Positions 45,318 through 52,312 of a stretch of DNA of 64,000 bases are shown here, one piece after another. This stretch comes from CAJQQY01 sp964564545. Lineage in GTDB: Bacteria; Bacteroidota; Bacteroidia; Chitinophagales; Saprospiraceae. A program made the translations under genes and the position numbers. Numbering within the stretch: position 1 is the stretch's first letter; every line of letters starts with the position of its first letter. The notes below the pieces were generated by a model. It was not told the origin of the DNA. It saw only the letters and a program-made list of their open reading frames with translations, and made no database searches. The stretch covers positions 124,001 through 188,000 of the forward strand of contig CAZMBP010000028.1 in NCBI GenBank assembly GCA_964564545.1, given 5' to 3'.

Positions 45318-46106
45318 CTATTCTCCTCCAATCGCTCCATAAAAAATCACCCACGTTTTAAAATCTTCGGTGAATTTCTCAAAACGATGTTCCACTCCTG
45401 CAGGAACGAAAAGTACATCTCCAGATTTAAATTCAGTTATTTTTCCGTCATTCAAAAACTCTCCGCTACCGCTGATAATGACATATAATTCATCTTGCGC
45501 ATGAGGTCTTTGATAATCCTTTCCGATTGGTTGATATATTTCGACAATCATTGATCCATTTTCAATAACGGTTGCAAATCGAGTATCTTCACCTAATAAT
45601 TGCATTGCTTCTTCTACGCTAACTTGCCGATTTTCTTTTTTTATTTCAAAATCTAAACTACCCAAAACCTGCTTCACATGATGTTCCAAATGTGCGACAT
45701 AATCTTCCATGATAAATCTTAAATCTTTGATTCTATCTTCATGAGGAATCTCCACTCGCTTGGATAATTCCACTTCAGGAACTCTCTCAAAAATATTAGT
45801 CACCCGTTGATTTAAACTTTTCCAAAGTTGAATAATTTCAAGTGTTGGAATATTTTGGTAATCATTTAATGTCACCAACTCATCTTGCATATATCGTTTT
45901 ACGATGTATGGTGCAGGGGAATGTTGCGCTTCTAAAAATCGTTGGAGATTGACTCTAGCTGAATCGATGAGGTGTCCTAGAATTTGTTTTTTAGACCATT
46001 TATCAGGAGCAATTGGGAGTTTTAAATCTTCTTCTTTTATTTTTAAAATTCCAGTTGGGAAATGTTCGACTAGTGTTTTTAACCTTTGGGTGAAAATTGG
46101 ATTCAT
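45318..46106 (-). CDS. DinB-like and cupin domain fusion protein
   Basis: 262 residues. Residues 1-155 form a four-helix DinB/YfiT-like domain with likely metal ligands in LGHLIDSARVN and YVAHLEHHVKQVLGSLD. Residues 165-262 form a cupin with PHAQDELYVIISGSGEF and GDVLFVPAGVEHRFE. DinB-type proteins often act in thiol transfer or hydrolysis, and cupins in metal-dependent chemistry. A fusion of the two suggests a two-metal oxidoreductase or detoxification enzyme, but the substrate is not known. No signal peptide. Confidence 0.82.
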   Translation of the reverse strand: MNPIFTQRLKTLVEHFPTGILKIKEEDLKLPIAPDKWSKKQILGHLIDSARVNLQRFLEAQHSPAPYIVKRYMQDELVTLNDYQNIPTLEIIQLWKSLNQRVTNIFERVPEVELSKRVEIPHEDRIKDLRFIMEDYVAHLEHHVKQVLGSLDFEIKKENRQVSVEEAMQLLGEDTRFATVIENGSMIVEIYQPIGKDYQRPHAQDELYVIISGSGEFLNDGKITEFKSGDVLFVPAGVEHRFEKFTEDFKTWVIFYGAIGGE

Positions 46107-46210
46107 TGGAAATGATAGTTTTAATTTTTATAAATCTTAAAATCAAAACTAAAAAGAAAACAGGAAGGAAAGGGAATTCTTTTAGGTATTATTTTTTGAA
46201 CTCAAAAAGA

Positions 46211-46263
46211 CATTTAAGAAACATATAAGTTTTTACAATGGGGACTTATATGTTTCTTAAATG
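46211..46263 (-). terminator. Long hairpin terminator of the DUF4097-like gene
   Basis: The 20-bp perfect inverted repeat 46211-46230 / 46244-46263 (core AAGAAACATATAAGT), with a 13-base spacer, is followed on the minus strand by TCTTTTT. Confidence 0.75.
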
Positions 46264-46282
46264 CCTTATATGGTTAAAAAAA

Positions 46283-47590
46283 TCAATCCAAATCTACATC
46301 AATATTATATCCAGTAATAATAACCTTTGGACTTCGCTCATTTGCATTATTCATTTTTCCTTTAATTTGAAGTTGGTTATTTTTTTCCGAAATAAATCCA
46401 GCCTCCAAATCATCTTCCTCCAATGAAATGTCTGCATTTTTAGCATCGACTTCTAATTGATACTTAAGCCCTTCAAGAGGTAATTCTACATCACAATTTT
46501 TTCCAGAAATTTCTGCACCTTCAAAAGTAGAAGCCACTTTATTAATTTCAATATCTCCATTATAATCTTGAAGCAAGTAAAATCCTTTTTTCAAAAGTCC
46601 AATTTCAGCATCAAAATATTTACTGCTAGCACATTTAAAAGTACCCAGCGTTCCAATTTTTATTTCATCTTGATATGTTTTTTCACAATCCACCTCTTCT
46701 GCAGAGCCAATGCTAAATTCGCTTTCCTTACTTCTTACCAATAGATCTTCGACTGCCCCGATTGTCCATTCTGTATCATAAGATTTAGTCTTAACAGACT
46801 TTGCAAAACCAATCGTCCAAACCGAATATTTATCCTCTACGACTAGATCTCCTTGAACATCTGAAATCTCAAAATTACCTTCATACGACTCAATGTCTGC
46901 ATCCTTAATTTTGGAAAAAGTATGACGAGAATACTTTGAATTTAACTTAAGCGAATTACAATTTCCCATCACCAACTTCGATTCATAGATTTCTAAATCG
47001 CCATCTTTTACACTTCCTAATGTCGCATTTCCATATTTCAAATCTAATTTTAAATCACCATCAATATCTTGTGTTTCGACATTTCCATTGTAATTTTTGA
47101 TTTCTACATCTGCTTTTATTTCTCCCAAACTGATATTATTATATTTATTCATCAACCTGAGACTTACACCTTCTGGAACAGATACTTCCATGTCAACTTG
47201 CATTTCTTCAATACCTCTCAACTTACTTCCACCCTTAATTTCCACGGTGCTAACGCCATTTATTTTTGACCAATTTACAGCATTTGTTTTAGTCGAAAGT
47301 TCTAGTCGAGATTTGCTATTTCCATTATTCTCTATGTCAATCATATCTAATAATGCTACTGCATCGGCTTCTCTATTTCCAGTAACTGAAACATATAATC
47401 GAGCTTCTACTTTATTGGTCATAGATTTTTTTACATACAAATCTCCTTTTTGGTGTGAGATCTGAATGAGTGCTCCTTTTTGCACAGCAAATGATTTATC
47501 TATAGTTTTTACTTTTTCAATTTGGGCTGACAAATTAAAATGAACTAAGATTAATCCAACCATGCAAATAGTCCTACATAGGTTTTTCAT
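46283..47590 (-). CDS. DUF4097-like secreted beta-helix protein
   Basis: About 435 residues with a signal peptide (MKNLCRTICMVGLILVHFNL, then SAQ). A repetitive beta-rich body of short strands (LEVDAKNADISLEED, GDLKLDLKYGNATLGS, GNFEISDVQGDLVVED) suggests a right-handed beta-solenoid as in DUF4097/putative auto-transporter adhesin-type proteins. It is the last gene of an operon with an ECF sigma factor and a likely anti-sigma factor, overlapping the latter by 17 bases. It may be the regulon's envelope effector. Start at 47590 was preferred to 47608. Confidence 0.7.
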   Translation of the reverse strand: MKNLCRTICMVGLILVHFNLSAQIEKVKTIDKSFAVQKGALIQISHQKGDLYVKKSMTNKVEARLYVSVTGNREADAVALLDMIDIENNGNSKSRLELSTKTNAVNWSKINGVSTVEIKGGSKLRGIEEMQVDMEVSVPEGVSLRLMNKYNNISLGEIKADVEIKNYNGNVETQDIDGDLKLDLKYGNATLGSVKDGDLEIYESKLVMGNCNSLKLNSKYSRHTFSKIKDADIESYEGNFEISDVQGDLVVEDKYSVWTIGFAKSVKTKSYDTEWTIGAVEDLLVRSKESEFSIGSAEEVDCEKTYQDEIKIGTLGTFKCASSKYFDAEIGLLKKGFYLLQDYNGDIEINKVASTFEGAEISGKNCDVELPLEGLKYQLEVDAKNADISLEEDDLEAGFISEKNNQLQIKGKMNNANERSPKVIITGYNIDVDLD

Positions 47591-48125
47591 TAATTCTTTT
47601 TTCATCACGTGATTTTTTTTCTATTTCTTTTGATAATCGATCTAATATTCTAATTTTTCTTTCGTAGTACTTTTGTAAAACTTGAATTGCCTTTTCCTCA
47701 TCTGAAAGGACAGGTAAATCCTCCTGAAATTCATCATGAACATTTTCTAATAAATCTAATTCATGAAAAATATCTTTATAACTTGATTTGTTGATTCCAT
47801 CAAAACCAAGTTCTTCTTTTTTCTCTGCTACTAATTGTTGATAATTTTCTTCCTCCGGAAAGTCTAAAAACTTTTGTGGAGTTTCGGTTGCCATTGCAGG
47901 CTCTGCATTTTGGTTATTATAAAAAAACCAACTCGCCATTATTAACAAAGCTACTGTTGCAGCTACTGCATATAATTGTAAAAACCGATTAGAGCCCATC
48001 GTTTTTACTGGAGTTGTCTCTCCCAAATCAGCCTGGATGTTTTGCCAAAGCAAACCTTCATCCACACGTTCGATTTGATCGAATTCGTCCCTGTGCTCAT
48101 TAATTCTTTTTTCTAAAAAATCCAT
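47574..48125 (-). CDS. Probable anti-sigma factor, single-pass membrane protein
   Basis: A 183-residue protein with an N-terminal acidic cytoplasmic segment (about 1-45), one membrane helix (LQLYAVAATVALLIMASWFF, about 49-68) and an extracytoplasmic helical tail rich in Glu and Lys. It is encoded 23 bases after the ECF sigma factor and overlaps the DUF4097-like gene. This is the usual place and shape of a membrane anti-sigma factor, although no conserved zinc motif is seen. Its family is inferred from context. Confidence 0.6.
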   Translation of the reverse strand: MDFLEKRINEHRDEFDQIERVDEGLLWQNIQADLGETTPVKTMGSNRFLQLYAVAATVALLIMASWFFYNNQNAEPAMATETPQKFLDFPEEENYQQLVAEKKEELGFDGINKSSYKDIFHELDLLENVHDEFQEDLPVLSDEEKAIQVLQKYYERKIRILDRLSKEIEKKSRDEKRINEKPM

Positions 48126-48148
48126 ATTTTTAAATTAATGGTTAACTG

Positions 48149-48718
48149 TTAACCGTTATTTCGAAGTTGATTAGCCAAAAGTTGTTTTCCTCTTCGATAC
48201 TGAGTTTTGGAAGTTGATTCCGTAATTTTCAAAATCGAAGCAATTTCTTGATGTTGATATCCTTCTAACAAATATAAATTCAATACGACTCGACAACCAT
48301 CAGGTAATTTTTTGATGGCACGATGCACTTGATTCATCGAAAACTCAGGATCTACATTTACATCTTCTTCCAATAAATTCGAGCGATCCCATTCCTCATT
48401 TTCCATAAATTTAATTTCTCTCCGCTGTCGGATAAAATTCAAAGTGGTATTTACTGTAATTCGTTTTATCCAAGCCCCCAAAGTTGATTCACCTCTAAAG
48501 TTGTTCAGCTTTTGAAATACTTTTACAAAAACCTCTTGGATAATATCTTCTGCATCCATCTTATTCGGTACCATTCTGACAACGGTATTATACATCGCTT
48601 GTACATACTTTCTGTACAATCGCATCTGCGCACGACTATCTCGACGAAGGCATCGTCGAACCAATTCTTGTTCTTCTAATGTATGTGGATTGTTCAAAGT
48701 TTGCACGGTTATTTTCAC
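48149..48718 (-). CDS. RNA polymerase ECF sigma factor
   Basis: 189 residues of the ECF sigma-70 type. Region 2 (about 25-95) has RDSRAQMRLYRKYVQAMYN, DAEDIIQEVFVKVFQKL and LGAWIKRITVNTTLNFIR; region 4 (about 125-185) has LPDGCRVVLNLYLLEGYQHQ followed by EIASILKITESTSKTQYRRG. It heads the operon with the anti-sigma and DUF4097-like genes, suggesting envelope-stress signalling. Confidence 0.92.
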   Translation of the reverse strand: MKITVQTLNNPHTLEEQELVRRCLRRDSRAQMRLYRKYVQAMYNTVVRMVPNKMDAEDIIQEVFVKVFQKLNNFRGESTLGAWIKRITVNTTLNFIRQRREIKFMENEEWDRSNLLEEDVNVDPEFSMNQVHRAIKKLPDGCRVVLNLYLLEGYQHQEIASILKITESTSKTQYRRGKQLLANQLRNNG

Positions 48719-48777
48719 TTGAAGTTATAATTAAAAGACGAGGGGAAAAATGAATAGTTGGAATTTTTGGGAAAAAG

Positions 48778-48840
48778 TTTTTATACCTCACCCTCCATCC
48801 CGCTTCTTTTGGGTGAGGGATTGAAGGTGAGGGATAAAAC
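48778..48840. repeat. Imperfect inverted repeat upstream of the ECF sigma gene
   Basis: CCTCACCCTCCATCCC (48786-48801) pairs with GGGATTGAAGGTGAGG (48818-48833) with two mismatches, continuing with A/T pairs outside. It lies between the divergent sigma and TPR-lipoprotein genes and looks like a dispersed intergenic repeat. Confidence 0.5.
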
Positions 48841-48910
48841 TTTTAGTCACAAACCTGACTTTTCCAAAAATTCAATAAAAAGGAATCGTGAACGTTTTTA
48901 TAAAAAAGGT

Positions 48911-48918
48911 TAATTTTG
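48911..48918 (+). promoter_or_regulatory. -7 promoter element close to a start codon
   Basis: TAATTTTG fits TAnnTTTG and ends only four bases before the ATG of the TPR lipoprotein, so the transcript would begin at or near the start codon (leaderless). No clear -33. Confidence 0.35.
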
Positions 48919-48922
48919 CACC

Positions 48923-49972
48923 ATGAATAGACAAATTTTGAACTTTATATTTTTAGCGACTATCGCTTTATGTTTTGGAGCTTGTGGAAATGATAAACCT
49001 ACCACTACAGCTCCAGTTGAAGAAACTTCTTCCACTCAACAATTAGGAAAAACTGGAGTCCCAGAAATTGACAACTTAACTGACCAAATTGCTCAAAACC
49101 CAGAGGATCCTACATTGTATGCAGCACGTGCTGAGGCTTTTTATAAAAATGAAGGATTCGACTATGCCATCGTTGACATGGCTTCAGCGATGAAGATTGA
49201 TTCTACCAATGCAGATTATCATCATTTACTTTCGGAAATATATCTAGATTATTACAAATCAAGATTGGCTTTACAGACGATGAAACGATGCGTAGCTTTA
49301 TACCCTGAGCGAATTCCTTCGTTGCTAAAATTGGCAGAAATTCAACAAATTCTAAAAATGTACGATGCTTCGATGATGACCATCGGTAGAATCATGAAAG
49401 TCGATCCTGACAATTCTGAAGGATTTTTCATGGTTGGATTGAATCATACCTTGATGGGAAATAAAGATGCTTCGATTAGAGCATTACAAAAATCTGTTGA
49501 ACTCAATCCTGATCATACTGATGCTTGGGTTTTATTAGGAAGAATTTTTGCAGAAGATGGGAAACCATTGGCTGAACAATATTTTGAAAATGCGGTTCAA
49601 ACTGCACCTGAAAATCCAGATGTCCTTTACAATAAGGCTTCATATATGCATGATAATGATAAGTTAGATGATGCCACTATCCTATTGGAAAAAATAGTAG
49701 AAGTAGATCCTCAATATGCTGAAGCATTCGATCGACTAGGTGTAATTTATTTGGAAAAAAATTCAGTAGATCAAGCCATCACTAATTTTAATATTGCAGT
49801 AAAAGTAGATCCTGAATTTGGGGTAGCCTATTATCACAGAGCATTTGCCTATGAAACGAAGGGGGATTTTGAAGCAGCAAAGGCAGATTATGAACGTATT
49901 TTAAAATTCAATCCTGATTATATAAATGCTCAAAAAGGATTAGAAAGAATTGCTCAAGCGATGAATAATTAA
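48923..49972 (+). CDS. TPR-repeat lipoprotein
   Basis: 349 residues with a lipoprotein signal (FGAC, C20) and a Thr/Glu-rich spacer, then seven or eight TPRs filling residues 55-345 (RAEAFYKNEGFDYAIVDMAS, ALQKSVELNPDHTDAWVLLG, AYETKGDFEAAKADYERILK). Such lipoproteins usually scaffold envelope complexes. It is followed after 77 bases by a TlpA-like lipoprotein gene, perhaps co-transcribed. Confidence 0.88.
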   Translation: MNRQILNFIFLATIALCFGACGNDKPTTTAPVEETSSTQQLGKTGVPEIDNLTDQIAQNPEDPTLYAARAEAFYKNEGFDYAIVDMASAMKIDSTNADYHHLLSEIYLDYYKSRLALQTMKRCVALYPERIPSLLKLAEIQQILKMYDASMMTIGRIMKVDPDNSEGFFMVGLNHTLMGNKDASIRALQKSVELNPDHTDAWVLLGRIFAEDGKPLAEQYFENAVQTAPENPDVLYNKASYMHDNDKLDDATILLEKIVEVDPQYAEAFDRLGVIYLEKNSVDQAITNFNIAVKVDPEFGVAYYHRAFAYETKGDFEAAKADYERILKFNPDYINAQKGLERIAQAMNN

Positions 49973-50049
49973 TTTGGCAAGAAGATTTTGAGATAGGAGT
50001 ATTGAGACAAACTTGCGAGATATCCAGTATATTTTTAAAATAAAAAGAT

Positions 50050-50706
50050 ATGAAATATTTATTTCCATTTTTTACAATAGTAGTTGCGATAGCATTATTT
50101 AGTTGTGCAGATAATACTTCGACTGATAACGCTATTTCAGATACAACTCCAACAGTTGTTGAAGGTTCTGTTGCTTCATCAACTAATATTCAACGCGATA
50201 CGAATCCGCCTCGTCGGTCTAATTATGTGGTCAGTACTGCTCGTCCAAAAAATAAAATCAACAGTAATTATCCCTTCGATATATCCATGACTAATGCGAA
50301 AAAAGAAGTTTTTAATTCTGAAAATGCATTGGCTAATAATGGAAAACCAACTGTCGTTCTTTTTTGGTTGACGACTTGTTACCCTTGTCGAATGGAAATG
50401 AATGCTATAAAAAAATTATATCCTGAGTGGAAAAAAGAAGCTGATTTTAATCTCGTAGCTATTTCAACTGACTTCAAAAAAAATTATGGCAACTTCATCA
50501 AGAGAGTAGAAAAAGAACAATGGCCTTGGGAGACATTTCATGATACGAATCGAGAATTCAGATTAGTAATGCCTGGTAAATTAAACGGTCTACCACAAAC
50601 TTTTATCTTTGATAAAAATGGAGAAATAGCTTACCACAAAAGAAAATATGCTACAGGTGATGAAAAGAAATTATTTGAAAAGGTAAAAGAGTTAGCTGCC
50701 ATGTAA
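50050..50706 (+). CDS. TlpA-like thioredoxin-fold lipoprotein
   Basis: 218 residues. A lipoprotein signal ends ALFSC (C19), a Thr/Pro-rich linker follows, and the thioredoxin-like domain (about 80-218) carries C110-Y-P-C113 in FWLTTCYPCRMEMN. GLPQTFIFDKNG contains the cis-Pro loop. It is likely to act in the periplasm, lipid-anchored, as a thiol-disulfide oxidoreductase. A second, soluble TlpA-like protein is encoded at 19773. Confidence 0.88.
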   Translation: MKYLFPFFTIVVAIALFSCADNTSTDNAISDTTPTVVEGSVASSTNIQRDTNPPRRSNYVVSTARPKNKINSNYPFDISMTNAKKEVFNSENALANNGKPTVVLFWLTTCYPCRMEMNAIKKLYPEWKKEADFNLVAISTDFKKNYGNFIKRVEKEQWPWETFHDTNREFRLVMPGKLNGLPQTFIFDKNGEIAYHKRKYATGDEKKLFEKVKELAAM

Positions 50707-50782
50707 CACAGGAGTTATCTAATACAACTTCGTAAAAGGGAAACAGAAATCATCTTCTTTCTGACCTCTTTTTAATTTATTT

Positions 50783-50803
50783 TCGGTAACTTTCACTTAC
50801 CGA
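50783..50803 (+). other. Small hairpin downstream of the TlpA-like gene
   Basis: TCGGTAA-CTTTCAC-TTACCGA, no T run, 76 bases past the stop codon. Possibly part of the 3' end processing or a dodecin leader. Confidence 0.3.
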
Positions 50804-50846
50804 GTTTTAAAGAATTTTTTACAAATACAATATTAGTGCGTAACAT

Positions 50847-50891
50847 AAAAAACGCGCCAACCTTATTTAAAATCGGTTGGCGCGTTTTTTT
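50847..50891 (+). terminator. Strong intrinsic terminator before dodecin
   Basis: AAAACGCGCCAACC / GGTTGGCGCGTTTT (14 bp) plus a T run. It ends the TlpA-like transcript, or else attenuates dodecin if the dodecin promoter is upstream of it. The gap to the dodecin ATG is 52 bases. Confidence 0.85.
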
Positions 50892-50943
50892 ATACTCATA
50901 TAAGTTTTTATTATTTTTTAACACCTTAAAAATTAACAATACT

Positions 50944-51144
50944 ATGGCAATTATGAAAGTCATCGAGGTATTATCAGACTCGAAAAAAAGTTGGGAAGAT
51001 GCAACTGCAAGAGGCGTTGCAAGAGCAGGTAAAAGTGTCAATAACATTAAGTCTGCTTATGTTCAAAGTCAAAGTGTAGTTGTTACTAAAAACAAAGTTT
51101 CAGCTTACCGAGTTAACTTGAAAATCACTTTTGAAGTGAAGTAA
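50944..51144 (+). CDS. Dodecin
   Basis: A 66-residue dodecin, beginning MAIMKVIEVLSDSKKSWEDA and ending VNLKITFEVK. Family members assemble into hollow dodecamers that bind and store riboflavin, FMN or other flavins. SWEDATARGVARAGKSVNNI is the single helix packed on the three-stranded sheet. An ORF extends upstream to 50836 but covers the terminator, so the Met at 50944 is used. Confidence 0.88.
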   Translation: MAIMKVIEVLSDSKKSWEDATARGVARAGKSVNNIKSAYVQSQSVVVTKNKVSAYRVNLKITFEVK

Positions 51145-51153
51145 CCTAACTAA

Positions 51154-51188
51154 AAAGGAGATGAGTTTTACAACTCATCTCCTTTCCT
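51154..51188. terminator. Bidirectional intrinsic terminator
   Basis: AAAGGAGATGAGTT / AACTCATCTCCTTT with a TTAC loop, between convergent dodecin and pirin genes. Confidence 0.9.
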
Positions 51189-51189
51189 T

Positions 51190-51954
51190 TTACCTTCCCA
51201 TTCTCGCTTGCATCATTTCAGCATAGGTTGGATAATTTAATTTTTTATCCGACTCAATAACAAAAAGTCTTCCTTCACCTTCTGTTTCAATTTTTATATC
51301 ATTGACATCTTGAATAATAACAAAAGCATCTTGATTGGCTTTTTCTCCATTTAACTTTACTTCTCCTTCCATCACATAAATAGAATAGACTTTTTGCAAA
51401 TCTGCTGATTTCTCAAAGTTAACTTTCTCAAAACTCCATTCGGAAATATTCATTCCTGGAGTATCCATCCAAAGTGGAGCGCCCTCACCTGAGTAGGTTT
51501 TTATAGATATTCCATTCTCAATTTTGACTGGAAAATCTTCATGTCGATAATCATCATAACTAGCAGACTGTTGTAACGTTTTTTGCAAACTTGGATCTAC
51601 CCAAATTTGAAACATCACAGCGCCTTCTCCCATTTTCTCAGCATGACTAATTCCTTTTCCAGCTCGAATAATTTGAGCATCACCTTTGTGCAAAGGTTTC
51701 CAATCATTTAATTGAGTATCAAAATGTTCGATTTTTCCATTCAAAACAAATGACATAATCTCAAATCCTTGATGTGGATGAAGACCAATCGTACTCTCTA
51801 CTTTTGCTTCAGCGTATGCCCAATAAAACAGGTTAGAGTAAGGTTTCCCTAATCCCCCATCTTGTGGAAATCCGATTGGTTTGTTTTCAATGATTTCGCC
51901 GCCATTGAAGGCGCCGTAACCTTGGTTTTCTTTAGATATAACTTGAACTGACAT
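51190..51954 (-). CDS. Pirin family protein (YhhW-like)
   Basis: A 254-residue bicupin. The N-terminal cupin shows IGLHPHQGFEIMSFVLNG with the metal-binding His cluster (HPH), and GKGISHAEKMGE supplies further ligands. Pirins bind Fe or another metal; some have quercetinase activity and others act as regulators. No signal peptide, so cytoplasmic. Single gene flanked by a terminator on one side and a REPIN-like element on the other. Confidence 0.9.
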   Translation of the reverse strand: MSVQVISKENQGYGAFNGGEIIENKPIGFPQDGGLGKPYSNLFYWAYAEAKVESTIGLHPHQGFEIMSFVLNGKIEHFDTQLNDWKPLHKGDAQIIRAGKGISHAEKMGEGAVMFQIWVDPSLQKTLQQSASYDDYRHEDFPVKIENGISIKTYSGEGAPLWMDTPGMNISEWSFEKVNFEKSADLQKVYSIYVMEGEVKLNGEKANQDAFVIIQDVNDIKIETEGEGRLFVIESDKKLNYPTYAEMMQARMGR

Positions 51955-51977
51955 AATTATAATTTTAAAGTACGATG

Positions 51978-52060
51978 TCCGTAAGTCGACTCTCCGAGTC
52001 GTACTGTACCTAGTTTTTTTTTTACAAAGTATTGAACGACTCGGAGAGTCGACTTACGGA
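51978..52060. repeat. REPIN-like pair of REP palindromes with 25-bp arms
   Basis: The 25-base arms 51978-52002 and 52036-52060 are perfect reverse complements, 33 bases apart. Each contains GTAAG and the mini-palindrome CGACTC-TCC-GAGTCG. It shares this unit with 13938-14010 and, in solo form, with 3947 and 2511. Confidence 0.75.
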
Positions 52061-52152
52061 TATTTTACAAAATAGATGTATATACATGAATTAACAACTT
52101 TTATGAAAAAAAGTTTTAAATCAGACTTTCTTCAACCACTTTCCCTACTTCT

Positions 52153-52182
52153 TTTGAATATTAGTAAAAACCGTTATTTTTG
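52153..52182 (+). promoter_or_regulatory. Bacteroidota-type promoter of thrS
   Basis: TTTG at 52153-52156 and TATTTTTG at 52175-52182, 18 bases apart, match the -33 and -7 elements. The predicted leader is about 120 bases. Confidence 0.6.
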
Positions 52183-52272
52183 CGCTCTTTAAAAGAACTT
52201 TTCCAATAAAGAAATCGTAAACAAAGACATATATTTAACTAGACGTGAGATTTTGAGAGATGATGATTTTTA

Positions 52273-52300
52273 AAAATCCCAATACTCAAAATCCCAATAC
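52273..52300 (+). repeat. Tandem 13-bp direct repeat in the thrS leader
   Basis: AAAATCCCAATAC occurs twice (52273-52285 and 52288-52300), separated by two bases, ending 12 bases before the ATG. Role unknown. Confidence 0.5.
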
Positions 52301-52312
52301 AAAATTTTTACA

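Larger units (their letters stand above)
51955..52312. other. Intergenic region before thrS
   Basis: About 360 bases. It carries the REPIN-like pair (51978-52060), the thrS promoter (52153-52182), and two direct repeats within the thrS leader (52273-52300). No further gene was seen. Confidence 0.55.

Noticed and set aside
50836..50943. Upstream extension of dodecin
   Set aside because: It would translate the terminator stem; the family begins at the Met at 50944.
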